This document shows positions 1-11,016 of a DNA stretch of 37,446 bases, one piece after another; the first letter of the stretch is position 1; each line of letters starts with the position of its first letter. The stretch is from Nitrospirota bacterium (GTDB taxonomy: Bacteria > Nitrospirota > Nitrospiria > SBBL01 > JAADHI01). The position numbers and the translations under genes are program-made. The notes beneath the pieces were generated by a model. The model searched no databases and had not been told where the DNA came from. It was given only the letters and a program-made list of their open reading frames with translations. Where the stretch lies: NCBI GenBank assembly GCA_029261195.1, contig JAJDBU010000040.1, positions 1 through 37,446 of the forward strand, given 5' to 3'.

Positions 1-30
1 AACCCAGCCCGCTTATGGCTTTTATTTGTT

Positions 31-97
31 GGGGCGAACCTATGTTTTCGCCCTTTTTTGGATCGGACTAAAGTGGGCTAAAACATAGGTACGCCCC
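31..97. repeat. Imperfect inverted repeat (REP/MITE-like)
   Basis: Two 23-base arms, 31-53 and 75-97, are reverse complements of each other with two mismatches, separated by a 21-base loop. The arms start and end with GGGGCG/CGCCCC. The right part (90-100, TACGCCCCTAC) also occurs in the palindrome at 37348-37387, so both may belong to one dispersed family. It abuts the outermost cheR ATG at 102. No open reading frame is inside, so it is non-autonomous. Confidence 0.7.
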
Positions 98-101
98 TAC
101 A

Positions 102-977
102 ATGCGCAATGCCTACGAGGCACACAATTTGCCAAACGCGATCGCTGCTATGACCATCACGGACCAGGAATTTGATCAGATCCGCTCCCTCGTTTATGAC
201 CGTTTCGGGATTACCCTCAATGACGGCAAACGGACACTCGTGATTGGTCGTTTGCAAAAACTACTCAAGACGGAGGGGATTAGGACCTTCAAGGATTATT
301 ACGACAGTATCCTTACAGATACCACGGGTCGGGTTTTGTCTAAATTCGTCAATCGCATGACGACGAACTACACTTTTTTTAACCGGGAAAAAGAACATTT
401 TGAATTCTTTTCTAAGACAGCGCTCCCCAAAGTAGTTACACAATTAGAACAAAAAAAAGAAAAAAAATTAAGAGTCTGGTGTGCGGCCTGTTCAACCGGA
501 GAAGAACCCTACATGCTGGCCATGCTCATGCAGGATTTTTTCGGCCACAGATATAAAGAGTGGGACGCAGGATTGCTTGCAACGGATATTTCTTCCCGCG
601 CAATTTCAGTCGCAAAGGCTGGTATTTATGCCGACGAGCGGGTTGAAAAAATCCCTGGACATCTGAGTCGTCGCTACCTGAAACGGATACGCGGTGGAGA
701 CTGGGCTGTTTCTGAAGAGATCAAGCGCGAGGTCTGCTTCCGCCGCTTTAACCTGATGAATACCACTTTTCCTTTTAAGGAAGGTTTTGACATCATCTTT
801 TGCCGAAATGTCATGATCTATTTTGATAAAGCAACACGCGAGTCCCTCATTAAACGCTTTTATCAGTTTACAAAACCGGGGGGCTATCTCTTTATCGGGC
901 ATTCGGAGACGATGGACCGAAAACAGCAACTTTATAAAAACATCATACCGGCGGTTTTTAGAAGGGAGACAGATTGA
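102..977 (+). CDS. cheR: CheR, chemotaxis protein methyltransferase
   Basis: S-adenosylmethionine-dependent methyltransferase that methylates glutamates of chemoreceptors in the cytoplasm to set adaptation. The N-terminal helical CheR domain (DQEFDQIRSLVYDRFGI) is followed by the SAM-binding Rossmann domain with WCAACSTGEEPYMLAM, the CRNVMIYFD segment and GGYLFIGHSE near the end. The 291-residue length fits the family (about 270-290). The outermost ATG (102) has no visible Shine-Dalgarno and directly follows the inverted repeat at 31-97. ATG 150 (MTITDQEF) matches the usual family N-terminus better and may be the true start. It is the first gene of the che cluster visible here and reads directly into cheB. 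The family assignment is certain; the start is not. Confidence 0.95.
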   Translation: MRNAYEAHNLPNAIAAMTITDQEFDQIRSLVYDRFGITLNDGKRTLVIGRLQKLLKTEGIRTFKDYYDSILTDTTGRVLSKFVNRMTTNYTFFNREKEHFEFFSKTALPKVVTQLEQKKEKKLRVWCAACSTGEEPYMLAMLMQDFFGHRYKEWDAGLLATDISSRAISVAKAGIYADERVEKIPGHLSRRYLKRIRGGDWAVSEEIKREVCFRRFNLMNTTFPFKEGFDIIFCRNVMIYFDKATRESLIKRFYQFTKPGGYLFIGHSETMDRKQQLYKNIIPAVFRRETD

Positions 978-2047
978 TGCATCGTGCAATTCGGGTTTTG
1001 ATTGTAGATGATTCCCCCATCATCAGGGCGATTTTAAGCAAGGGATTATCCAGTGACCCCGGCATCGAAGTGGTTGGAGAGGCTTCAGACCCCTACATCG
1101 CCCGTGACAAAATCGTCGAACTCAACCCCGATGTGCTGACCCTGGATGTTGAGATGCCGCGCATGGACGGCTTGAGCTTTTTGAAACGTCTGATGCCGCA
1201 ATGTCCACTGCCTGTCATTATGGTGAGCGGACACACGAAAGAGAAAGCAAAGATTACATTTGATGCCCTGGAAGCGGGCGCAGTTGATTTCGTTGCAAAA
1301 CCTGAAAGCGGCGCTGTCGGTGGATTGACGGACATGCTGATGGAACTCAGAACCAAGATCAAACTCGCGTCTATTTCCAATGTTTCCCATTGGAAAAGCA
1401 AAAGGACACGAGAAATGTCTCAGAGTGGGCGGGTCTCATCAGCATTGTCGGGAAAGGTGATTGCCATCGGGGCATCAACAGGAGGCACTGAGGCGATAAA
1501 AAACGTCATCACTCATTTTCCTGCAAACATGCCGGGAACGGTCATCACGCAACACATGCCCGCAGGCTTCACCAAAATGTTTGCGGATCGCCTCAATCAA
1601 CTCTGCGCGATGGAAGTCAAAGAGGCTATTTCCGGTGATCAAATTAAACAGGGACGCATTCTCATTGCCCCCGGTGACTATCACATGACCGTGGAGCCTT
1701 TCAGAGGCGGCTATCAGGTTATTTGCAAGCAGGGAGAAAAGGTCAGCGGACATCGGCCTTCAGTCGAGGTCTTGATGCACTCGCTTGCCCAAGCTGTCGG
1801 CTCCGACGCAGTGGGGGTGATACTGACGGGTATGGGACGTGATGGTGCCGACGGGATGCTTGCGATGCGCAAGGCCGGAGCAAGGACACTCGCCCAGGAT
1901 GAGGCCACTTCGGTTGTCTTCGGAATGCCGATGGAGGCTTATAAAAACGGCGGCGCAGAAAAGTTGCTTCCGATTGATGCGATTGCACCGGCGGTACTGG
2001 CACTGCTGTCATCACAAACGGTATCGCATTTGAGAAAGACGGGATAG
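977..2047 (+). CDS. cheB: CheB, receptor methylesterase/glutamine deamidase
   Basis: Response regulator that removes methyl groups from chemoreceptors when phosphorylated. The receiver domain (about residues 5-110) has the acidic pair D11/D12, phosphoacceptor D57 (TLDVEMP) and the switch lysine (VAKP). The C-terminal methylesterase domain has the catalytic serine near residue 167 (IGASTGGTEA), histidine in QHMPAGF and aspartate in GMGRDGADGM, so the triad is intact. I start at ATG 977, which overlaps the cheR stop by one base (TGATG). It has GAAGGGAG about eight bases upstream, better than the TTG at 974. Translation is therefore coupled to cheR. Length of 356 residues is typical. CheA would be the phosphodonor but is not in this window. 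Confidence 0.96.
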   Translation: MHRAIRVLIVDDSPIIRAILSKGLSSDPGIEVVGEASDPYIARDKIVELNPDVLTLDVEMPRMDGLSFLKRLMPQCPLPVIMVSGHTKEKAKITFDALEAGAVDFVAKPESGAVGGLTDMLMELRTKIKLASISNVSHWKSKRTREMSQSGRVSSALSGKVIAIGASTGGTEAIKNVITHFPANMPGTVITQHMPAGFTKMFADRLNQLCAMEVKEAISGDQIKQGRILIAPGDYHMTVEPFRGGYQVICKQGEKVSGHRPSVEVLMHSLAQAVGSDAVGVILTGMGRDGADGMLAMRKAGARTLAQDEATSVVFGMPMEAYKNGGAEKLLPIDAIAPAVLALLSSQTVSHLRKTG

Positions 2048-2057
2048 AGGTTTAGTT

Positions 2058-2122
2058 CGTCATTCTCGCGAAGGCGGGAATCCAGCGAATGTGCTATGGG
2101 CAAAGAAATGGATTCCGGCTTA
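2058..2122. repeat. REP-like palindromic repeat, partly decayed
   Basis: ATTCTCGC at 2062-2069 and GCGGGAAT at 2073-2080 form a short stem around GAAG. The GGATTCC at 2110-2116 looks like the remains of the second arm of the widespread CATTCCCGC-GCGGGAATCC repeat. It sits in the 125-base gap between cheB and cheD. It is probably a dispersed extragenic palindrome that may stabilise or partly terminate the mRNA. It carries no coding capacity. Confidence 0.55.
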
Positions 2123-2172
2123 AAACATACCGAAATGATGTTGCGTGCATACAGCGTGGAGTCAGGTAAAAG

Positions 2173-2652
2173 ATGATACTAGGCGTAGGAGATTTCGGGG
2201 CGGTAAATCAAGCGGGAGAAGAGGTTAAAACCTTTGCCTTAGGCTCCTGTGTGGCGGTTATTTTCTTGAATGTAAAAACCCGGATGGTCGGCATGGCCCA
2301 TATTGCGCTGCCGGATTCCTCGATTAACACGGAAAAAGGCAAGACCAAGCCCGGCTATTTTGCGAACACCGGGATTCCTGCCCTGCTTGATCTGATGAAT
2401 CGCATGGGCTGTGCGGCAGGCGGGGTCGGAATGTCTGTCAAACTGGCTGGGGGTGCTTCCATCATGGACCCCAACAATACCTTTAATATTGGAAAACGCA
2501 ATCAGCTCGCAATCAAAAAAATCCTTTGGCGCTATCATCTCGGGGCCTTGTCAATGGATGTCGGTGGCAACTTCAGCCGTACTGTTGCGGTTTCAGTCGA
2601 TACAGGCAAGGTTCTCCTTTCATCCCCCGGGAAGAAAGATTGGGAAATATGA
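2173..2652 (+). CDS. cheD: CheD, chemoreceptor glutamine deamidase
   Basis: Converts specific receptor glutamines to glutamates, and in many bacteria also binds CheC to tune its phosphatase activity. The catalytic cysteine C26 sits in FALGSCVAV and the catalytic histidine H43 in GMAHIALPDS, both canonical. The length of 159 residues is normal. A GGAG lies about 12 bases upstream of ATG 2173. It follows cheB after the REP-like gap and its stop codon overlaps the next gene (ATGA), so the two are translationally coupled. The CheC-type partner could be the CheX-like protein at 3954-4424, but that is inference. Confidence 0.95.
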   Translation: MILGVGDFGAVNQAGEEVKTFALGSCVAVIFLNVKTRMVGMAHIALPDSSINTEKGKTKPGYFANTGIPALLDLMNRMGCAAGGVGMSVKLAGGASIMDPNNTFNIGKRNQLAIKKILWRYHLGALSMDVGGNFSRTVAVSVDTGKVLLSSPGKKDWEI

Positions 2653-3524
2653 GTACAATCGTCGATCCTGCTGAAATTTTGAAGTCCATAGAAAACACGC
2701 CCAAAATGTCGGCAAGCGCAACGGAACTCCTGAGCCTGACGGGTGACCCGAACCACAATTTTTGTGATGTCGTCGCCATTGTCCGGAACGATTCCATTTT
2801 GACTGCACGCGTACTCAAAACCGTCAACTCGGCGGCCTTTTCTTTGATGCAAGAAGTGACTTCGATTGATCGTGCGGTCTCCTTTATGGGAGAAAAAATG
2901 CTGGTGGGTGTCGCACTTGAGGTTGCCACAGCCCATCTCTTCGATAAAAAGCTGGAAGGATATGGTGGCGAGCGGGGTGATCTTTGGCGGCACGACCTGC
3001 GATGCGCCATCGCATCGGAGGAGATTACAAAATTAGCGGGAACGGGTTTCAGTAAAGACCTCGCGTTTACCGGAGGCATTCTCCACGATATCGGAAAATC
3101 GATCATCTCCGATTATTTGAAGAACACGGCAGAAGGGGCCCTGTTGCAAATCGAAGAAGGCGCTTATGCCGACTATCTGGACGCAGAGCAGAACCTGTTG
3201 GGTACCGATCATACTTTGGTTGGCGAAACCCTGGCCTTGGATTGGAAACTGCCCGAGCCGCTTCGGCAGGTCATTCGTTACCATCACCAGCCGGCAGAGG
3301 CTTCGGACGAGTACCGGGCGCTGGTCTATGCGGTTCATCTGGGAGATCTGCTTGCGATGATGGGTGGCTCCGGTACGGGAGCTGACAACATGCACTATAC
3401 CTTGGATGAGCGATACAAGGATTATCTCAATCTGTCTAATGGGGATATGGAATTGATTATTCTAAATGTGGATGAAGCCTATGAAAAAGCCTCAGAGTCA
3501 ATGGCAGGTGGAACTGATGCTTGA
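2649..3524 (+). CDS. HDOD domain signalling protein
   Basis: Cytoplasmic HDOD-domain protein of 291 residues, a non-enzymatic relative of HD phosphohydrolases that usually serves as a regulatory or scaffolding module in signalling. The family core is visible: an opening (IENTPKMSASATELLSL), VRNDSILTARVLKTVNSAAF, SIDRAVSFMG, and GGILHDIGKSII, which keeps an HD pair. YHHQP near residue 215 is the usual second histidine region. I start at ATG 2649, inside the ATGA overlap with cheD. A longer frame from 2526 would run 127 bases into cheD and add a sequence with no family likeness. Its place between cheD and cheY suggests a role in chemotaxis or motility output. The exact function is unknown. Confidence 0.9.
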   Translation: MSTIVDPAEILKSIENTPKMSASATELLSLTGDPNHNFCDVVAIVRNDSILTARVLKTVNSAAFSLMQEVTSIDRAVSFMGEKMLVGVALEVATAHLFDKKLEGYGGERGDLWRHDLRCAIASEEITKLAGTGFSKDLAFTGGILHDIGKSIISDYLKNTAEGALLQIEEGAYADYLDAEQNLLGTDHTLVGETLALDWKLPEPLRQVIRYHHQPAEASDEYRALVYAVHLGDLLAMMGGSGTGADNMHYTLDERYKDYLNLSNGDMELIILNVDEAYEKASESMAGGTDA

Positions 3525-3571
3525 CAGAGCTGATATTTGAAAGAACTGATGATGGATAGGAAGGAGGATTT

Positions 3572-3967
3572 ATGAAACGAATTGTCATTGCGGATGATTC
3601 CGGGACCGCCCGGATGTTTCTCCGGCGCTGTATGGAAATTGCCGGTTTGGTCGATGCGACCATTATTGAGGCCGAAGACGGCAAAGAGGCCTTGATGCTG
3701 GTCAAAAGTGAGCCGACCGACCTACTGATCACCGATCTGAACATGCCTGTCATGGATGGTTTAACCCTGTTGAAATGGGTCAAGGCCAGTCCGAAACTCT
3801 CAGAGTTGAAGGTGTTGATTGTGAGCAGCGCCAGCAATCCGGCGAAGGAGGCTGAATTGCTTGAACTCGGCGCCTGTGGCGTGGTCGGGAAACCGGTGTC
3901 GCCCACATCCATCAGGGAAAGTATTGCATTTTTATTGGAGGAGGAAGGGGCGTATGGAAGGAACTAA
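3572..3967 (+). CDS. CheY-like single-domain response regulator
   Basis: Stand-alone receiver domain of 131 residues. The acidic pocket D8/D9 (IADDSGTAR), phosphoacceptor D55 (ITDLNMPVMDG), the serine in the Thr/Ser position (VSSASN) and the switch lysine (GKPVSP) are all in place, so it should be phosphorylatable. A strong ribosome binding site (GGAAGGAGG) lies just upstream of ATG 3572. The gene overlaps the CheX-like gene by 14 bases. By position it is the likely output CheY of this cluster or an adaptor for the HDOD protein. The kinase is not in the window. Confidence 0.93.
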   Translation: MKRIVIADDSGTARMFLRRCMEIAGLVDATIIEAEDGKEALMLVKSEPTDLLITDLNMPVMDGLTLLKWVKASPKLSELKVLIVSSASNPAKEAELLELGACGVVGKPVSPTSIRESIAFLLEEEGAYGRN

Positions 3968-4424
3968 AGAGACACTACGAGCAGAACTGAGCAACTCTTT
4001 GGCAGAAGTTCTGGAGAGCATGGCCTTCATGGAGGCTGTTCCGGCCGAGTCCCCCTATGAAAGACCCTCCCCTGAACACTGGGTTACACTCCTGATTCAC
4101 GAGCCTGTTCAAGGTGAATTCAGGATGCAAATGTCTCAACAGATGCTGGAAAACATCGCGGAGTCGATCTATGGTCTTTTAGGAGAGGGCATGACCGCCC
4201 AGGTACTCGATGACACTCTGGCGGAAATGATTAATACGGTGGCCGGTCACTTCTTGAATAAGGCTTTGCCAGAGGAACAGATTTATCAACTGGGCTTGCC
4301 GGAATTGGGCCAAGGGACATCTCCTTTGGCGGAAGAGGCAGCCCTAGTCTGTGATTTTTCCATCGAAAGCAAACTCCTCCGAGTCATTGCTTCCGGTGAA
4401 GGTTTATTGAATTTAGGGGAATAG
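3954..4424 (+). CDS. cheX: CheX/CheC-type CheY-P phosphatase
   Basis: A 156-residue protein of the CheC/CheX/FliY phosphatase fold, which removes phosphate from CheY-P. The helix DDTLAEMINTVAGHF (residues 86-100) carries the signature D-x3-E-x2-N with catalytic E91 and N94. Only one such motif is present, as in CheX, rather than two as in many CheC proteins. I choose ATG 3954, which has GAGGAAGGGG a few bases upstream. The longer frame from 3861 would lie inside the cheY gene. The 14-base overlap with the CheY-like gene suggests stoichiometric co-translation with its likely substrate. Confidence 0.85.
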   Translation: MEGTKETLRAELSNSLAEVLESMAFMEAVPAESPYERPSPEHWVTLLIHEPVQGEFRMQMSQQMLENIAESIYGLLGEGMTAQVLDDTLAEMINTVAGHFLNKALPEEQIYQLGLPELGQGTSPLAEEAALVCDFSIESKLLRVIASGEGLLNLGE

Positions 4425-4439
4425 ACTGACAGCTTAAAG

Positions 4440-4471
4440 AAACAGGAGAAGTCCGACCGCTTTTCCTGTTT
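4440..4471 (+). other. Hairpin between cheX and mcp
   Basis: AAACAGGAGAA (4440-4450) pairs with TTTTCCTGTTT (4461-4471), one G-T pair, with a ten-base loop. No long T-run follows, so it may be a weak terminator, an attenuator or an mRNA processing stem that sets the receptor level apart from the upstream che genes. Confidence 0.4.
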
Positions 4472-4508
4472 GCTGTGTAATATGAGATTTAATTGGGGGA
4501 GAACCAAA

Positions 4509-7502
4509 ATGATTAAAAACTTGAAACTGGGAAAGAAATTGGTACTAGCCTTCCTTGTCATCGGTATTATTCCCTTTGCCGTCATCGGCATCAGTTCACT
4601 CAGGAAGGCAGAGACCGCCCTTTCAGAAGGGGCATTCAACCGGCTTGAATCTGTCCGTGAAATCAAGAAAACCCAGATTGAACAATTTTTCGACGAAAGG
4701 CAGGGAGACATGGGTGTCCTGGTTGAAACCGTCGGGACATTGCGCCAGGAAGCCTTCAACAAACTCACTGCGGTACAGGCGATAAAAAAGGCACAGGTCA
4801 GCGATTATTTTGACAATATGCGGACGCAACTGAATGTGCTCAAGGGTGATCCGATGGTCCTGACGGCTCTGGGAGAATTTGATCAAACCTTTACCTCCGG
4901 CGGCAGCGGCAAGTTGACCTCAAGTTGGAAATCCTCTGCAAAGCAATATGATCCCCGGATGAAAGGCATCATGGATGGGAATGGATGGTATGACATCTTT
5001 CTGATCAATCCCTCCGGTCGTATTGTTTATACTGTTACCCGGGAATCTGATCTGGGCAGGGTGATTCCAAATGAATTAAAAAACTCCGGCATCGAAAAAG
5101 CCTTCCGTGACGCAAAGAGAATGGGTCTTGATGAGATTGCGCTTTCGGACATTGCGCCCTATGCCCCTTCTGCAGATGCGCCGGCGGCCTTTATGATGGC
5201 CAGCATTACCCATTCAAATGGCAGACATGCGGGCTATGTCGCCTTCCAGATCCCGCTGGATAAAATTAACGAAATCATGCTCCGCAGGGATGGCATGGGA
5301 GAAACGGGAGAGTCTTATCTTGTAGGAGGGGACGGGCTCATGCGCTCCGATTCCTCCCTCGATCCGAAAGGACATTCGGTTGTTGCCTCTTTCCGGGACA
5401 ATCTGGGTGTTGATACGGAGGCCACCCGTGCGGCTTTTACAAGCGGGCATGGCGCAGATGTCATTATTGATTATAACGGCAATCCCGTCCTTTCTGTCTG
5501 GGATACGCTTGACCTGGGAAGCGGGGTGCTTTGGGCCATGATGACCGAGATTGATGTGGCCGAGGCCTTCTCCCCTGTTGACAAAAAGGGGGAGGCTTTT
5601 TACGCCAAGTATCAGGCTCTATACGGTTATTATGACTTGTTTCTAATCAATCCCGATGGTTATGTTTTTTACAGCGTGACAAGAGAAGCCGATTATCAGA
5701 CCAACATGGTGAATGGGAAATACAGTAGCTCCAATCTCGGAAAGCTGGTTCAAGAGGTGCTTGAGACCAAACAGTTCGGACTGGCGGACTTTAGGCCCTA
5801 TGCCCCGAGTAATGACGACCCTGCCGCTTTTATTGCACAACCCGTGCTTCATAACGGTGAAGCAGAAGTAATTGTGGCACTGCAACTTTCCCTGGACAGC
5901 ATCAACAAGATCATGATGCAACGGGACGGGATGGGAGAAACGGGAGAAAGCTATCTGATTGGCAGTGACAAGTTAATGCGCTCCGACTCCTTCCTTGATC
6001 CCACGAATCACACCGTCAAGAACTCCTTTGCGAACCCGAATCTGGGTAATGTCGATACAGTGGCCGCCCGGGAAGCGCTTTCGGGAAAAACCGCTTCAAA
6101 GATCATCATAGATTATAACGGCAACCCCGTGCTTTCCGCTTATACGCCGCTAAAAGTGGGTCACACGACCTGGGCTCTCATCGCAGAAATTGATGAGGCA
6201 GAGGCCTTTGCAGCCACGAATACCCTGAAAGGCTTGATGGGCATCATTGCCCTCATCTCCATTGTCGTCATCCTGGTGATTTCCATCGGCTTGAGCCGAT
6301 CCATTGTGAAACCCATTGATAAAGTCCTGAACATGCTCAAGGAACTTGGAAAAGGTAATCTGGATACCCGTCTTAATATGGACCGAAAGGATGAAATAGG
6401 AGCGATGGCGAAGGAGATCGACGGTTTTGCAGATAATCTGAAGACTGAGGTTCTGGCCGCATTTCAAAAACTTGCAGAGGGCGATCTGACCTTTGAGGCG
6501 AGTGGTGTCATCAATAAACCGCTCAAAGAGACCAATGCCATGCTCAACGATACGATGACTCAGATCAATATGGCCGGGTCACAGATCATTACCGGTTCCG
6601 CACAGGTTGCCGATACCAGTCAGACACTTTCTCAAGGCGCGACCGAACAGGCCAGCTCACTGGAGGAGATCACCAGTTCGATGACAGAAATGGCGACCCG
6701 GACCAAGCAGAACGCAGATAATGCAACGCTGGCAAAAACCATCGCGATGAACTCGAAACATGCCGCTGAGAAAGGGAATCGTCAGATGGAGAAGATGGTA
6801 ACAGCGGTGACCGGGATCAGGAAATCCTCAGAGAGTATTTCCAAGATCATCAAGACGATTGATGAAATTGCATTCCAGACCAATTTATTGGCACTGAATG
6901 CGGCTGTGGAAGCGGCCCGTGCAGGAAAACATGGCAAGGGCTTTGCGGTGGTTGCCGAGGAAGTGAGAAACCTGGCGGCTCGAAGTTCCAAGGCGGCAGA
7001 AGAGACGGCAAAGATTATCAAGGACTCGGTTGTGAAGTCAGTCGAAGGGACCGAGATTGCTGGTCAAACCGCTGAAGTCCTTAAGGAAATTGTTTCTGAG
7101 ATTTCAAAAACAACCCACTTGGTTGAAGAGATTGCAACGGCATCAAATGAGCAGGCACAAGGGATTGCCGAGGTGAATGTGGGTCTGACTCAAGTGGATA
7201 ATGTCGTACAGCAGTCCACCTCAAATTCAGAAGAACTTGCTGCCGCAGCGGAAGAACTCTCCGGACAGGCGGTGCAATTAAAGCAGATGTTGAGCCGTTT
7301 CACACTGAAAGATCAGGATGGTGCAGAAAATCATCCGATGCAGAAGGAGGCCAGGGCAGAGTCTCGGCAGCCCTTACCTTCACCAACAACCGAAGAAGAA
7401 GTACTTGTTGTTGCCGGTAGTCCTCACATGAATGATTTAAAGGGCTGGGGAGGTCCAAAAGAAGTCATTAACTTGGATGATGACAATTTCGGGAAATATT
7501 GA
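4509..7502 (+). CDS. Methyl-accepting chemotaxis protein, duplicated Cache-like sensor
   Basis: Inner-membrane chemoreceptor of 997 residues. A first transmembrane helix (about 9-30) is followed by a very long periplasmic part, then a second helix (about 574-597), a HAMP domain, a second HAMP-like segment and the cytoplasmic signalling domain. Its hairpin tip ([20 protein letters not shown]) lies near residues 785-805. The periplasmic region holds two homologous units of about 210 residues. Each starts with G(W/Y)YD(I/L)FLINP (near 159 and 373), contains [12 protein letters not shown] and ends with DYNGNPVLS. Two shorter IKK-x-Q repeats precede them. ATG 4509 is preceded by GGGGGAG; the frame from 4470 adds only 13 residues. 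There is no NWETF-type CheR tether; the tail ends in LDDDNFGKY. The ligand is unknown; Cache folds often bind small organic acids or amino acids. Confidence 0.95.
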   Translation: MIKNLKLGKKLVLAFLVIGIIPFAVIGISSLRKAETALSEGAFNRLESVREIKKTQIEQFFDERQGDMGVLVETVGTLRQEAFNKLTAVQAIKKAQVSDYFDNMRTQLNVLKGDPMVLTALGEFDQTFTSGGSGKLTSSWKSSAKQYDPRMKGIMDGNGWYDIFLINPSGRIVYTVTRESDLGRVIPNELKNSGIEKAFRDAKRMGLDEIALSDIAPYAPSADAPAAFMMASITHSNGRHAGYVAFQIPLDKINEIMLRRDGMGETGESYLVGGDGLMRSDSSLDPKGHSVVASFRDNLGVDTEATRAAFTSGHGADVIIDYNGNPVLSVWDTLDLGSGVLWAMMTEIDVAEAFSPVDKKGEAFYAKYQALYGYYDLFLINPDGYVFYSVTREADYQTNMVNGKYSSSNLGKLVQEVLETKQFGLADFRPYAPSNDDPAAFIAQPVLHNGEAEVIVALQLSLDSINKIMMQRDGMGETGESYLIGSDKLMRSDSFLDPTNHTVKNSFANPNLGNVDTVAAREALSGKTASKIIIDYNGNPVLSAYTPLKVGHTTWALIAEIDEAEAFAATNTLKGLMGIIALISIVVILVISIGLSRSIVKPIDKVLNMLKELGKGNLDTRLNMDRKDEIGAMAKEIDGFADNLKTEVLAAFQKLAEGDLTFEASGVINKPLKETNAMLNDTMTQINMAGSQIITGSAQVADTSQTLSQGATEQASSLEEITSSMTEMATRTKQNADNATLAKTIAMNSKHAAEKGNRQMEKMVTAVTGIRKSSESISKIIKTIDEIAFQTNLLALNAAVEAARAGKHGKGFAVVAEEVRNLAARSSKAAEETAKIIKDSVVKSVEGTEIAGQTAEVLKEIVSEISKTTHLVEEIATASNEQAQGIAEVNVGLTQVDNVVQQSTSNSEELAAAAEELSGQAVQLKQMLSRFTLKDQDGAENHPMQKEARAESRQPLPSPTTEEEVLVVAGSPHMNDLKGWGGPKEVINLDDDNFGKY

Positions 7503-7608
7503 GCAGGGGTACTCCAGATGCCATCAGAGTCGATTTGACAAATCCGACTTTAGTGGTAACTTTAAGGGTGTTCAATGTTGTACCTCCTTAGTCGGCATGA
7601 ACAGATGA

Positions 7609-7661
7609 CACAAAAAACCCTCCTTCAGGATGCCGCTCCTGGAGGGGGGCTTTTTTGTGTC
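7609..7661. terminator. Bidirectional terminator mcp / gmhA
   Basis: An A-rich run and CCCTCCTTCAGGA pair imperfectly with TCCTGGAGGGGGG followed by CTTTTTTGTG. This gives a GC-rich hairpin flanked by A-run and T-run on either side, as expected for an intrinsic terminator that works in both directions between convergent genes. Confidence 0.8.
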
Positions 7662-8261
7662 TTATCCTGTCTTGTACCCTTCCTCAACTAATTCGCAGAT
7701 GATATGGCCGATTAATATATGGGATTCCTGCACTCGCGCAGTTATTTTTGATGGGACACAAAGGCAGTCGGTTAATGTAGCAAGTAAGCCACCGGTTTCT
7801 CCCGTAAAACAAACACTTTTCAGGCCGATTTCCTTGGCCTTGTGAATGGCTCGAATGATGTTCCTGGAATTCCCGCTGGTTGAGATGCCGATAAAAAGAT
7901 CGTTGCGATTTCCAAGTGCAGCCAGCTCTCGTGAAAAAATCTCATCGAATGAATAGTCGTTACTGACGGCGGTGAGGATGGAGCTGTTGGCGCCTAAGGC
8001 AATTGAGGCCAGCGGCTGTCTTTCGATTTGGAAGCGGGCAACAAACTCTGCGGCCAAATGGATGCTGTCCGCAAAACTTCCCCCGTTCCCGGCAAAGATG
8101 ATTTTCCCTCCATCGTGCAGGCTTGCAGCGGCTGCCTCTGCAATTTCTTCAATCTTTGCGATTAGGTCTTTCCGTTTGAGCAAGGCCTGTTTTACGGCGA
8201 TGCTTTCTTCAATCCGCTTTGCGATAGTTTCTTGCCGCTTTGTGATGGTCTCCTGGTTCAT
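7662..8261 (-). CDS. gmhA: Phosphoheptose isomerase (GmhA-type SIS protein)
   Basis: SIS-domain isomerase converting sedoheptulose 7-phosphate to D-glycero-D-manno-heptose 7-phosphate, the first step of heptose supply for the LPS core. Signatures of the family are GNGGSFADSIHLAAEFV, LGANSSILTAVSNDYSFDE, the phosphosugar-binding GISTSGNS and the C-terminal ESHILIGHIICELVE. The 199-residue length is typical. AAAGGA lies about ten bases upstream of the ATG. The other heptose genes (hldE, gmhB) are not adjacent. It is transcribed alone from a divergent region shared with cobA-hemD and ends at the bidirectional terminator. A related SIS enzyme such as DiaA is less likely, because the active-site motifs are GmhA-like. 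Confidence 0.9.
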   Translation of the reverse strand: MNQETITKRQETIAKRIEESIAVKQALLKRKDLIAKIEEIAEAAAASLHDGGKIIFAGNGGSFADSIHLAAEFVARFQIERQPLASIALGANSSILTAVSNDYSFDEIFSRELAALGNRNDLFIGISTSGNSRNIIRAIHKAKEIGLKSVCFTGETGGLLATLTDCLCVPSKITARVQESHILIGHIICELVEEGYKTG

Positions 8262-8316
8262 TTTCTCGGGGATCCTTTCTTAGTTCACGGGTTCTATTGA
8301 TCCTGTCCACAGAGGG

Positions 8317-8345
8317 ATGATCCTATTGTGAAGTTTTTTTGTCAA
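8317..8345 (-). promoter_or_regulatory. Sigma-70-like promoter for gmhA
   Basis: On the minus strand a perfect -35 TTGACA (8345-8340) is followed after 17 bases by GATCAT (8322-8317). The predicted start lies near 8310, about 50 bases before the gmhA ATG. The -10 matches four of six positions, so this is a candidate only. Confidence 0.45.
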
Positions 8346-8372
8346 AGATTTTTTTCCTGTCCGGTTTTTTTG

Positions 8373-8401
8373 TTGACCAAGGTGAAAGGCACGGATATTC
8401 T
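8373..8401 (+). promoter_or_regulatory. Sigma-70-like promoter for cobA-hemD
   Basis: TTGACC (8373-8378), a 17-base spacer and TATTCT (8396-8401) give a near-consensus promoter. The start would fall near 8408, some 30 bases before the chosen ATG at 8441. Its -35 box lies only about 28 bases from the divergent gmhA -35. Confidence 0.6.
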
Positions 8402-8440
8402 TCCTTTCTTGGTTAAGTGGATATTATAAGGACGGATCGC

Positions 8441-10995
<2,555 letters not shown>

Positions 10996-11016
10996 ATCTA
11001 TTGGAGAGGAATGTAA

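Noticed and set aside
2526-2648. N-terminal extension of the HDOD frame
   Set aside because: It overlaps cheD out of frame by 127 bases. The ATGA overlap at 2649 gives the normal HDOD start.
3861-3953. Longer start for the CheX-like gene
   Set aside because: It lies within the CheY-like gene, and ATG 3954 has a strong ribosome binding site.
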